Of a stretch of 64,000 bases of DNA, positions 55,446 through 63,106 are shown in pieces. The notes under the pieces are model-generated. The model saw nothing but the letters and a program-made list of their open reading frames with translations. It did no database searches and was not told the origin of the DNA. Origin of the DNA: Micromonospora coxensis. Its GTDB lineage: Bacteria; Actinomycetota; Actinomycetes; Mycobacteriales; Micromonosporaceae. The stretch covers positions 4,526,001 through 4,590,000 of the forward strand of contig NZ_LT607753.1 of assembly GCF_900090295.1 (NCBI RefSeq). The letters are read 5' to 3'. A program made the translations under genes and the position numbers. Within the stretch, counting starts at the first letter, position 1, and each line of letters begins with the position of its first letter.

Positions 55446-55556
55446 TACCGTTGCGCGACTATTTACTGACGAAGTAGGCGAGACCCGGGTAATTGCGGCA
55501 CAGTTACGTGTGGTGCCCGGCTCCGGGGCCGTCCGTCCTCGACGAAGGAGAGGGGT

Positions 55557-56399
55557 ATGCGGGTCACGTGGGCGGCGGCGACGGTGGTGGCCGCGGCGAT
55601 CACACTCACCACCGGCGCCTGCGGTGGGGACGACAGCGGCCCCGGCGTCATCGAGAAGGCCACGGAGACGAAGACGCTCGCCATCGGAGTGATTCCCGAC
55701 CAGCCGGGTCTCAGCCTGAAGACCGACGGCACCTACGTGGGCTTCGACATCGAGATCGGAAAGATCGTCGCCAAGGGACTCGGCGTCGACCCGGCCGACA
55801 TCCAGTGGAGGGACACCAGCCTGCCGGACCGCGAACGGGTCATCAAGGAGGGCGCGGTCGACCTGGTGGTGTCCGCCTACACGATCAACGAAGCGCGCAA
55901 GAAGGAGGTCAGGTTCGCCGGTCCGTACTACGTCGCCGGCCAGGATCTGCTGGTCAAGACCGACTCGACGCTCAGCGGGCCGGAGGACCTCGACGGCAAG
56001 GTCGTCTGCTCCAATGCCGGCTCGACGTCGGCCAGGCGGATCCGGTCGCAGTACCCGAAGGTCCGCCTGCAGCAGTACGACTCCGACTACCGGTGCCTGG
56101 CGGACCTCGAGTCGGGCGCGGTCGACGCGATGAGCACCGACGACGTGGTCCTCCTCGGCTACTCCATGCGGCCGCAGTACGCGGGCAAGTTCAAGCTGGT
56201 GGGCAAGACCTTCTCGGAGGAGCCCTACGGCATCGGGATGAGGAAGAAGGACAAGGCCGGCTGCGAGAGGATCAACCAGATCCTGCTGGCCGCCGCGCGG
56301 GACGGGTCCTACCAGGCCGCCTGGACCGCCACGTTGGGCAAAGGTGGCAACTCGGTACCGACGCTGGACGCCGGCAGGATGAGCCACTGCAGTTCGTGA
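55557..56399 (+). CDS. Solute-binding lipoprotein, amino-acid (family 3) type
   Basis: A 280-aa extracytoplasmic binding protein with a signal and a lipobox-like TTGAC (C22). The fold follows bacterial family 3: KTLAIGVIPDQPGLSLKTDGTYVGFDIEIGKIVAKGLGV, ERVIKEGAVDLVVSAYTINEARKKEVRFAGPYYVAGQDLLVK and DLESGAVDAMSTDDVVLLGY (landmark regions). It resembles glutamate-binding proteins such as GluB. No permease or ATPase gene is adjacent, so it may serve a transporter elsewhere or a sensor. ATG 55557 has AAGGAGAGG upstream. Confidence 0.9.
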   Translation: MRVTWAAATVVAAAITLTTGACGGDDSGPGVIEKATETKTLAIGVIPDQPGLSLKTDGTYVGFDIEIGKIVAKGLGVDPADIQWRDTSLPDRERVIKEGAVDLVVSAYTINEARKKEVRFAGPYYVAGQDLLVKTDSTLSGPEDLDGKVVCSNAGSTSARRIRSQYPKVRLQQYDSDYRCLADLESGAVDAMSTDDVVLLGYSMRPQYAGKFKLVGKTFSEEPYGIGMRKKDKAGCERINQILLAAARDGSYQAAWTATLGKGGNSVPTLDAGRMSHCSS

Positions 56400-56442
56400 G
56401 TGACCAGGGCCGGCGGCGGCAACGTACGCCGTCGGGCCGGCG

Positions 56443-56478
56443 GGGTGAGGGCTCCGCCACGCCGCGCAGCCCTCACCC
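56443..56478. terminator. Bidirectional terminator between convergent genes
   Basis: GGGTGAGGGCT (56443-56453) and AGCCCTCACCC (56468-56478) pair perfectly with a 14-base loop, between the stops at 56399 and 56484. Confidence 0.78.
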
Positions 56479-56483
56479 GCCTG

Positions 56484-59093
56484 CTACTCGGCCACGACGA
56501 TCATGTGGCCCTGGCCGGGGATGCCGTCCATGTTGGTCATGCTGTACATCTGGCTGGCGTTGACCAGGTGGTGGTCGTCGTGGGCGGGGTCCCACACGAT
56601 GAACTTGTCGATGTCGTAGGTGCCGTTGCTGTTCTTGATGCCGGCATAGCCCTGCACCACCAGGTAGTGCATGGTGAAGTAGTCGTCGTTGCTCCACCAG
56701 GGGATGTCCTTGGCCTGCACGACGATGGCGGCCGGCTGGCTCAGGTCGACCGAGCGGGCGAGCTTGTTCATCACCAGCTTCCACTTGTCGCTGGAGACGC
56801 CCTCGGCCGCGTAGTCGTGGTACACGTAGCTCGTGAGCCCGGACCTGCCGGCGAGTTCGGCGTTGAGCACGTCGCGCACGTCCCACGGGTTGGTGCCGAG
56901 TGAGTCGGTGCCGAGCTTGGCGGCGTACCCGGCCTGCGTGTCCAGCGGCGTCTTGCCGAGCGACTTGAGGATCGCCTGCAGCGCGGTCGGGCCGCACCAG
57001 GTGCCGGTCTGCTGCTCCTCGCCGTTGACGTTCATGCTGGCCACCCGCAACGTGTGCTTCCAGCCGCCGTTGATCTCGATGCCGGTCTGCAGCACCGTCG
57101 TCCTCCCGGCTGTCGAAACGAAGCTCGGCCCGTCGCAGGATCTGTCGTTGCCGTAGTACGCCGCCTGGCAGGTGTTCAACGTCAGGTCACCGGCTGAGTC
57201 GATCATCGTCAGTTTTCCCCGGACGACCGCGGAGGTGCTCAGCGGCTTCGCGTACAGGTGGGCCTTGACGCTGCTGCCGGAGTACTCCAGGCAGCCGGCG
57301 TAGTACACACCCGGGTACGCCGAGGCGGCGCACAACTCCTCACCGCTGTCGACGCCGTCGTTCTCCGCGTCCTCGTCGGAAATGGCCCTGGTGCCCCACT
57401 TCTTGTCGGTGGACGGGTCGGCGACCGGGGCGACGACGGCGTAGATGTTGTCGTACGTGTGCACCGCCCCGGGGTTGCCGGGGTCGAACGGGCCGACCTT
57501 CTTCACGGTGTTGCCGTAGTTGCCCTCGATGGTGGTGATCCGGCCGTCCGGCAGCACGTCGACGACGACCCCGATGTGCTGGCTGGAGTAGTAGCCGTTG
57601 CCGTAGAGGACCACGTCGCCGGGGCGGATGTTGGACTTCGAGCGCAGCAGGCCGTGGTTGCGGCCCCAGGTCTCGAAGGTGCCCGAGTACGGGAAGTACA
57701 CGTCGATACCGGCCTGCTGCCAGGTCCACGAGGCGAACATCGAGCACCACGGATCGCCGCACTTCACGGTGCCGTGGTAGCCGTAGGGGTTGCAGTTGTC
57801 GCCCCACTCGTCGGTGCCGAGCTGCCCGTAGGCGGCGTTGACGATCGCCGAGCGGATGTCCGACGAGGCGACGCTGCCCGGGCTCGGGGTCGTGGGCACG
57901 GTCGGGTTGCCCGGTCCTCCGGTGGGCTTGGGATCGTTGTCGCAGCGCGGCAGGATGATGTCGACCGAGCCGGTGGAGACGTAGAAGTCCGGCACCCACA
58001 GCCCGTCGCTGGTCTTGTCCCACACCGCCGAGCCGCCATAGTTGAACTCACCGTACGCCTGGCAGGTGATGGTGAGGTAGCTGCCGCCCGGGTACTTGTC
58101 GACGACGCTGCCCGAGGTCAGGCTCTTGCCGTAGTAGCCGTTGAGGGTGGTCTTGGCGAGGAACCGGTTCCCGCCGCCGGACGGCGGGTCGCTGTCGCAC
58201 TGGCGCATCACGAGGCTGCTGGATCCGGTGATGACGTAGAAGTCCGGGATCCACAGCCCGTCGCTGGTCATGTCCCAGATCGCCGAGCCGCCGTAGTTGA
58301 CCTCGCCGTACGCCTGGCACATGACGGTGACGTAGCTGCCCTCACCGTACTTGTCCCAGACGTTGCCCGCGCCGAGGCTCTTCTCGAAGTAGCCGTTCAA
58401 CGTCGCGCGGATCTTGAACTGGGTGCCACCGTTCGGGTTGGTGGCCACGCCGCCGCTGATGCCGATCGACGAGCACAGCGGAACGCCGGTGATGCGACCG
58501 CTGGTGCCGGTGCTGACGTACGCGTCGGGCACCCAGTAGCCGTCCGTCGTGTAGATCCACAGCGTCGAGCCACCGACCGCGACCCCGTAGTCCTGGCAGC
58601 GCACCCAGAGCGAGCTGCCGTCGGGGTACGCGTCGACGCGGATGCGGTCGTTCGGATCGGCGCTGCCGCGGCCGTCGATGGCGACCTTCACCGGATAGGG
58701 GCCGGAGTTGGCGCCGCCGCCCGACGGGGTGCCGTTGATGCCGATGGACAGGCAGCGCGGGACGCCCGCGACGAAACCGCTGCTGCCGGTGCGCACGTAG
58801 GCGTCGGGAATCCAATAACCCTCACGGGTGTAGTCCCAGACAGTGCTGCCGCCGGCGCTCATGCCGGAGTCCTGGCAGCGCAGGTAGATCTGCTCACCGC
58901 TGAGGTACAGATCGGTCGCGGTACGGTCGTTCGGGTCCATGCTGCTGCGACCGTCGATCGCGGTCGTGGCGGGGTAGGGCCCGTACAGCGGGAAGGTCGG
59001 ATCGGCTTGTGCGGGAGACGCGATCGCCACGGCGGCGACCAGTGCCGTGCAGGCACTGACCGTCATGGCGAGCACGCGTTGCAGGGTACGCAA
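56484..59093 (-). CDS. Secreted protein: repeat modules, CHAP domain and C39-like peptidase domain
   Basis: An 869-aa exported protein. The signal peptide ends near SPAQA-DP. Four related modules follow (about residues 35-380): two of the type CQDSGMSAGGSTVWDYT and two of the type CQAYGEVNYGGSAIWDMT, each about 85 residues and likely SH3-like binding units. A CHAP amidase/peptidase domain has catalytic C450 in GDPWCSMFASW and His in SQHIGVVVDVL. An acidic DEDAENDGVDSGEEL loop near residue 575 resembles a calcium site. A C-terminal C39-like domain has C700 in TGTWCGPTALQAILKSLG, His in MHYLVVQGY and Asp in IVWDPAHDD. The TTG at 59093 (GGAG 9 bases upstream) gives the best signal peptide. A cell-wall or protein target is likely. 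Confidence 0.85.
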   Translation of the reverse strand: MRTLQRVLAMTVSACTALVAAVAIASPAQADPTFPLYGPYPATTAIDGRSSMDPNDRTATDLYLSGEQIYLRCQDSGMSAGGSTVWDYTREGYWIPDAYVRTGSSGFVAGVPRCLSIGINGTPSGGGANSGPYPVKVAIDGRGSADPNDRIRVDAYPDGSSLWVRCQDYGVAVGGSTLWIYTTDGYWVPDAYVSTGTSGRITGVPLCSSIGISGGVATNPNGGTQFKIRATLNGYFEKSLGAGNVWDKYGEGSYVTVMCQAYGEVNYGGSAIWDMTSDGLWIPDFYVITGSSSLVMRQCDSDPPSGGGNRFLAKTTLNGYYGKSLTSGSVVDKYPGGSYLTITCQAYGEFNYGGSAVWDKTSDGLWVPDFYVSTGSVDIILPRCDNDPKPTGGPGNPTVPTTPSPGSVASSDIRSAIVNAAYGQLGTDEWGDNCNPYGYHGTVKCGDPWCSMFASWTWQQAGIDVYFPYSGTFETWGRNHGLLRSKSNIRPGDVVLYGNGYYSSQHIGVVVDVLPDGRITTIEGNYGNTVKKVGPFDPGNPGAVHTYDNIYAVVAPVADPSTDKKWGTRAISDEDAENDGVDSGEELCAASAYPGVYYAGCLEYSGSSVKAHLYAKPLSTSAVVRGKLTMIDSAGDLTLNTCQAAYYGNDRSCDGPSFVSTAGRTTVLQTGIEINGGWKHTLRVASMNVNGEEQQTGTWCGPTALQAILKSLGKTPLDTQAGYAAKLGTDSLGTNPWDVRDVLNAELAGRSGLTSYVYHDYAAEGVSSDKWKLVMNKLARSVDLSQPAAIVVQAKDIPWWSNDDYFTMHYLVVQGYAGIKNSNGTYDIDKFIVWDPAHDDHHLVNASQMYSMTNMDGIPGQGHMIVVAE

Positions 59094-59223
59094 CGGGGGA
59101 TGCTCCGTTCAGAGATGGCGAGCGATCCGGGCGGTCGCTCATCGGCTCATCAGAGCGAAGCGGGTGGGGCCGCACAAGGTGGCTCATGGTGGAGGTTCCA
59201 CGGCCGAACCCGGTCGGGCTCGT

Positions 59224-59255
59224 GCGTGGGGCGCGGCGACCGCCACGCCCCACGC
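59224..59255 (-). terminator. Terminator after the sigma-factor partner gene
   Basis: GCGTGGGGC (59224-59232) and GCCCCACGC (59247-59255) form a perfect 9-bp stem, just beyond the stop at 59265 on the minus strand. Confidence 0.65.
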
Positions 59256-59264
59256 CGTCCCGCC

Positions 59265-60143
59265 TCACCGCAGATGGAACCGTTCGTCGCCGGTCAGCGC
59301 CGCGAGCTGCGCCACGGAGAACGGCAGCGCCGTCAGCGCCGGGCCGGTGCCCAGCTTCCCGGCCTGGGCGACGTAGACCACCACCCCGTCCGGGTGCCGG
59401 TACGCCGCCCACTGGTCGAACCGGTCGTCGCCGGTGGCCCGGACCACCACGCCGACCTGCCGCCCGCCGACGGCGGTCACCTGGCACTCGCCCTGCATTC
59501 CCCAGAACTGCCGGGCCAGGTCGCACGGTTCGGAGGGCAGCGCGTTGCCCGCGGTGTGCACCTCGACGGCCAGGCGACCCGTCCGGTCCCCCTGCTTCAG
59601 GGTGACCGAGGAGAGGTAACTCCACACGTCCACACCGTTGAGCCTGTCCTCGAACTGGGCCTGGTGCTGCCGCGGCAGCTGGTCGGCAGGCTGGTTCGGG
59701 AGGTTCTCCGGTGCGGTGTAGCCGGCCGGCACCACGGCGACGATCGCGTCGAGCAGCCGTACCCCCTGGTCGTGGCGGGTGCCGGCCGATGCGGTCCGGT
59801 CCTCCTGCGGCCGGCCGTCCGGTCCGGTCGGCCACGGCTGCCCGGTCTTGGTCTCCGACGGGGTGGGCAGGGCCGGTGGCGGGGTGTCGGTGGGCCGGGG
59901 ACTCGCCGCCCCGGGGGCCGCCGCGCTGAAGCCCCGGCCGCCGGTGGTGTCGATGGCCGTGATCCCGGCGACGCCGGCGACCGCCAGCACCGCGGCGGCG
60001 GCGCCGGTGCAGGCCCAGGCGGTGTGCCGGCGGGCCCGGGCCCGCCGTGCGACGGCCAGCGCGGTGGCCGCGTCCAACGGTGGCGGCGCGTCGACCTCCG
60101 CCATCTCGCTGCGCAGTGTCTCGCGCAACTCTTCCCCGTTCAT
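59265..60143 (-). CDS. Membrane protein partner of the ECF sigma factor (anti-sigma-like position)
   Basis: A 292-aa protein with a cytoplasmic N-terminus of about 42 residues (MNGEELRETLRSEMAEVDAPPP), one helix (WACTGAAAAVLAVAGVAGITAI), a Pro/Thr-rich linker and an extracytoplasmic domain (LDAIVAVVPAGYTAPENLP, WSYLSSVTLKQGDRTGRLAVEVHT, CDLARQFWGMQGECQ with two Cys). The ATG overlaps the sigma factor stop (ATGA) and has AAGGGGG upstream. The position suggests a regulator of that sigma factor, although no zinc anti-sigma motif (HxxxCxxC) is present. A truncated copy of its 3' end lies at 53458-53721. Confidence 0.8.
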   Translation of the reverse strand: MNGEELRETLRSEMAEVDAPPPLDAATALAVARRARARRHTAWACTGAAAAVLAVAGVAGITAIDTTGGRGFSAAAPGAASPRPTDTPPPALPTPSETKTGQPWPTGPDGRPQEDRTASAGTRHDQGVRLLDAIVAVVPAGYTAPENLPNQPADQLPRQHQAQFEDRLNGVDVWSYLSSVTLKQGDRTGRLAVEVHTAGNALPSEPCDLARQFWGMQGECQVTAVGGRQVGVVVRATGDDRFDQWAAYRHPDGVVVYVAQAGKLGTGPALTALPFSVAQLAALTGDERFHLR

Positions 60144-60649
60144 CGTTCCCCCTTCTCGATCCCGCTGTAGGTGGGGGTCAGGAGCCCGCGCAGGGTGTCC
60201 AGGCCGCGAGCCGCCTGGCTCTTGACCGTCCCGGCCGAGCACCCGAGCAGTGCCGCCACCTCGTCGATGGGCAGGTCCTCCCAGTACCGGAGCACCAGGA
60301 CGGCCCGCTGGCGCGGCGGTACGGCCGCCAACGCCCGGAGCATCACCAGCCGGTTCTCCGGCGAGTCGGGCGGGGTGGGCCGTTCGGCGTCCTCCCCGCC
60401 CACCCGCTCCCGCCGCCACCAGCCGCGCCGCCGCTCGTCCAGGAAGGTCCGGACCAGGATCTGGCGTACGTAGGCGTCGAGCACCTCGTGCCGCGCCACC
60501 CGGTTCCAGACCAGGTAGAGCTTGGTGAACGCGGTCTGGACCAGGTCCTCCGCCCGATGCCAGTCACCGCAGAGCAGGTACGCGGTGCCCCGCATCGACG
60601 CCGACCGTGCGGCGAAATACTCCGCGAACGCGGTGTCGCGATCGCCCAT
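60140..60649 (-). CDS. ECF RNA polymerase sigma factor, SigE family
   Basis: A 169-aa sigma factor with region 2 (AFAEYFAARSASMRGTAYLLCGDWHRAEDLVQTAFTKLYLVW) and region 4 (PRQRAVLVLRYWEDLPIDEVAALLGCSAGTVKSQAARGLDTLR); both are landmark regions. It belongs to the actinobacterial SigE-type group (start MGDRDTAFAEYFAARSASM). The ATG at 60649 has GGAGG upstream. A GCAACC/CGT promoter-like pair lies about 30-60 bases upstream, suggesting self-activation. The coupled downstream gene is probably its regulator. Confidence 0.92.
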   Translation of the reverse strand: MGDRDTAFAEYFAARSASMRGTAYLLCGDWHRAEDLVQTAFTKLYLVWNRVARHEVLDAYVRQILVRTFLDERRRGWWRRERVGGEDAERPTPPDSPENRLVMLRALAAVPPRQRAVLVLRYWEDLPIDEVAALLGCSAGTVKSQAARGLDTLRGLLTPTYSGIEKGER

Positions 60650-60677
60650 TCGAGCCTCCGATCCCCGATTCGGAGAT

Positions 60678-60707
60678 AGTCACGCGGGGTCGGCCGTCCA
60701 GGGTTGC
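60678..60707 (-). promoter_or_regulatory. Candidate ECF-type promoter of the sigma operon
   Basis: On the minus strand GCAACC (60707-60702) is followed after about 17 bases by CGTGAC near 60684-60678. This resembles the AAC-containing -35 and CGT-containing -10 of many ECF promoters. It is 30-60 bases upstream of the sigma factor ATG and may be recognised by its own product. Confidence 0.4.
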
Positions 60708-60798
60708 AGCCGGATCGACGGCTTCGGCGCACGGCCCGCCGGCGCGGGCCCGATCGTGTCCGGTGGACCCGGACGGGCGGCGACCGCGCGGGGCGTCG

Positions 60799-61770
60799 TC
60801 ACGGTTGACCGTCCGTCGTGCCGTGGACCGCGCGGGCGCACCGCGCGCCGAGGGCTCGGACGGCGTCGACGAACTCCGGTGGCCCGGACGCGGTGAAGTC
60901 GACGCCGAGCACCGTGACCATCCAGGCCAGGTCGGCGGGGGTGTCGGCGCCGAGGTGCAGCAGGCAGCTCGTCGCGTCGACGGCCTCGACGGCGCCCATG
61001 CCGGGCCAGAGCCGCCCGGCCACGACGGTCGCCGGCTCGGGCACGGTGACCGTGGCCCGCACCGCCCACGGTCCGACGGAGAGCTGCCGCGCCAGGTACC
61101 CGGCGGCGTCGCCGCCGGGTGGTTCCCGGCGGGTGAACCGGGGGCCGGTCGGCGTCCACGGCCGCAGCCGGTCCACCCGGAACGACCGCCAGTCGTCACG
61201 GTCCGGGTCCCAGGCGACCAGGTACCAGTGCCGGCCCCAGCTGACCAGGGTGTGCGGCTCGACCAGCCGGGTCGACCGGCCGCCGTGGTGGTCGGTGTAG
61301 TCGAACCGCAGCCGCTCCCGGCGGTGGCAGGCGTCGGATATCGCGGTGAGCACGTCCGCGTCCACGGTCGGCCCGGGGTGCGTGGCCCGGACGGTCGCCT
61401 TCTGCACCGCCGTGACCCGGTGCCGCAGGCGCGACGGCAGTACCCGCTCCAGCTTGGCCAGCGCGCGCAGGGCGGTCTCGTCGATGCCGGTCACCGCGCT
61501 GGCGGCGGCGGTGCGCAGCCCGATCGCGACCGCGACCGCCTCGTCGTCGTCGAGCAGCAGGGGAGGCAGGGCCGCGCCGGCGCCCAGCCGGTAGCCGGCG
61601 GTGCCCTGGGCCGCGTGCACGGGGTAGCCCAGCTCCCGCAGGCGGTCGACGTCCCGGCGTACCGTCCGGACCGTCACGCCGAGCTGGTCCGCCAGCTCGG
61701 CGCCGGACCAGTGCCGGTACGTCTGCAACAGCGACAGCAGCCGGAGCAGCCGCGCGGACGACTTCACCAT
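60799..61770 (-). CDS. YafY-type transcriptional regulator with HTH and WYL domains
   Basis: A 323-aa regulator. The N-terminal winged HTH reads SSARLLRLLSLLQTYRHWSGAELADQLGVTVRTVRRDVDRLRELG. The WYL domain carries RLRFDYTDHHGG, the SWGRHWYLVAWDPDRDDWRSFRVDRL signature and a C-terminal WCX extension ending GARCARAVHG (landmark regions). WYL domains bind small ligands or nucleic acid. The ATG at 61770 is preferred over 61791 because the HTH begins there; neither has a ribosome site. It is divergent from the epoxide hydrolase gene and probably controls it. Confidence 0.9.
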   Translation of the reverse strand: MVKSSARLLRLLSLLQTYRHWSGAELADQLGVTVRTVRRDVDRLRELGYPVHAAQGTAGYRLGAGAALPPLLLDDDEAVAVAIGLRTAAASAVTGIDETALRALAKLERVLPSRLRHRVTAVQKATVRATHPGPTVDADVLTAISDACHRRERLRFDYTDHHGGRSTRLVEPHTLVSWGRHWYLVAWDPDRDDWRSFRVDRLRPWTPTGPRFTRREPPGGDAAGYLARQLSVGPWAVRATVTVPEPATVVAGRLWPGMGAVEAVDATSCLLHLGADTPADLAWMVTVLGVDFTASGPPEFVDAVRALGARCARAVHGTTDGQP

Positions 61771-61793
61771 GACCACGAGAATGCCAGCCACTT

Positions 61794-61832
61794 AGGTCCG
61801 AAGCTGACCTGACCGGCTCCTACCGTCAGGTC
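61794..61832. promoter_or_regulatory. Operator-like repeats and promoter between WYL regulator and epoxide hydrolase
   Basis: AGGTC at 61794-61798 pairs with GACCT at 61806-61810. GACCTGA (61806-61812) pairs perfectly with TCAGGTC (61826-61832). TACCGT (61821-61826) could be the -10 of a leaderless epoxide hydrolase transcript, embedded in the second repeat. Binding by the divergent WYL regulator would block it. Confidence 0.5.
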
Positions 61833-61833
61833 C

Positions 61834-63036
61834 GTGACGACATCACCGGACATTCAACCCTTCCGTATCGACGTGCCCGGCTCCCAGCTGGACGACCTGG
61901 CGGCTCGGCTGGCGAACACCCGCTGGCCCGACCTGCCCGACGTCGGCTGGCACCGTGGCGTGCCGGTGTCCTACCTGCGCACGCTCGCCGACCACTGGCG
62001 CACCGGGTACGACTGGCGCCGGCACGAGGCGGCGCTCAACGAGATCCCGCAGTACGTCACCGAGATCGACGGTCAGCGGCTGCACTTCCTGCACGTGCGT
62101 TCGCCGGAGCCGGACGCGACGCCGCTGCTGCTGCTGCACGGCTGGCCGGGCTCGTTCCTGGAGTTCCTCGACAGCATCGGCCCGCTGACCGATCCGAAGG
62201 CCCACGGCGGCGACTCGGCCGACGCGTTCCACCTGGTGATCCCGTCGCTGCCCGGCTTCGGGTTCTCCACGCCGCTGTCCGGGCCCGGCTGGGGCAGCGA
62301 GCGGATGGCCGGCGCGCTCGTACGGCTGATGGAGCTGCTCGGCTACGACCGCTACGGCGTGCAGGGCGGCGACACCGGGTCCTGGGTCGCCCCGGCGATC
62401 GGCCGGCAGGCCCCGGACCGGGTGGTCGGGGTCCACCTCAACGCGCTGCTCACCTTCCCGAGCGGCGCGGACGGGGAACTCGACGGGCTCACCGAGGTGG
62501 AGCGGCAGCGCGTGGCGGCGATGGACGGCTACAACGACGGCTACCTCCAGATCCAGGCGAAGTCACCGCACACCCTGGCGTACGGGCTGCACGATTCCCC
62601 GGTCGCCCAGCTCGCCTGGATCGTGGAGATGTTCCAGCGGCTGACCGACCACCCCGACGACGGGCTGGCCGAGGACGTGATCGGCCGGGACCGGTTGCTG
62701 ACCACCGTGACGCTCTACTGGCTGACCGGTGCGGGCGGCTCGTCCGCCCAGGTCTACTACGAGGACATCACCGCCTCCGGGTGGAGCGGCGAGGCGTGGG
62801 GCGACGACACGGGATCCGGCGCCGACGACGCCGGCTGGGAGTCGGCCGCGGCGGGTGGCGTGCCCGTCGGGGTCCTGGTCGCGACCGCCCGGGACGTCAC
62901 GGTCCGCCGGTTCGCCGAGCGCGACCACCACGTCGTGCACTGGTCGGAGTACGACCGCGGCGGGCACTTCTTCGCGCTGGAGCAGCCCGACCTGTTCGTC
63001 GCCGACGTGCGGCGGTTCTTCGGTACGGTCCGCTGA
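61834..63036 (+). CDS. Epoxide hydrolase, alpha/beta-hydrolase with N-terminal EHN domain
   Basis: A 400-aa enzyme expected to open epoxides to diols. It has the N-terminal EHN region ([49 protein letters not shown]; landmark regions), oxyanion motif [12 protein letters not shown], the nucleophile D180 in [12 protein letters not shown] and the base H378 in [14 protein letters not shown]. The GTG at 61834 lies 7 bases after a -10-like TACCGT, so the message is probably leaderless. It faces the WYL regulator, the usual pairing for an inducible detoxification gene. Confidence 0.92.
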   Translation: MTTSPDIQPFRIDVPGSQLDDLAARLANTRWPDLPDVGWHRGVPVSYLRTLADHWRTGYDWRRHEAALNEIPQYVTEIDGQRLHFLHVRSPEPDATPLLLLHGWPGSFLEFLDSIGPLTDPKAHGGDSADAFHLVIPSLPGFGFSTPLSGPGWGSERMAGALVRLMELLGYDRYGVQGGDTGSWVAPAIGRQAPDRVVGVHLNALLTFPSGADGELDGLTEVERQRVAAMDGYNDGYLQIQAKSPHTLAYGLHDSPVAQLAWIVEMFQRLTDHPDDGLAEDVIGRDRLLTTVTLYWLTGAGGSSAQVYYEDITASGWSGEAWGDDTGSGADDAGWESAAAGGVPVGVLVATARDVTVRRFAERDHHVVHWSEYDRGGHFFALEQPDLFVADVRRFFGTVR

Positions 63037-63056
63037 CCGGACGCCGGTGCGAGGAC

Positions 63057-63097
63057 GTCACCGCCCGGGCCGGGCAGCCGCCGGCCCGGGCGGTGAC
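63057..63097. terminator. Bidirectional terminator between epoxide hydrolase and GH43 genes
   Basis: GTCACCGCCCGGGCCGG (63057-63073) and CCGGCCCGGGCGGTGAC (63081-63097) are perfectly complementary over 17 bases with a 7-base loop, between convergent stops at 63036 and 63107. Confidence 0.88.
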
Positions 63098-63106
63098 GGG
63101 CGTCGG

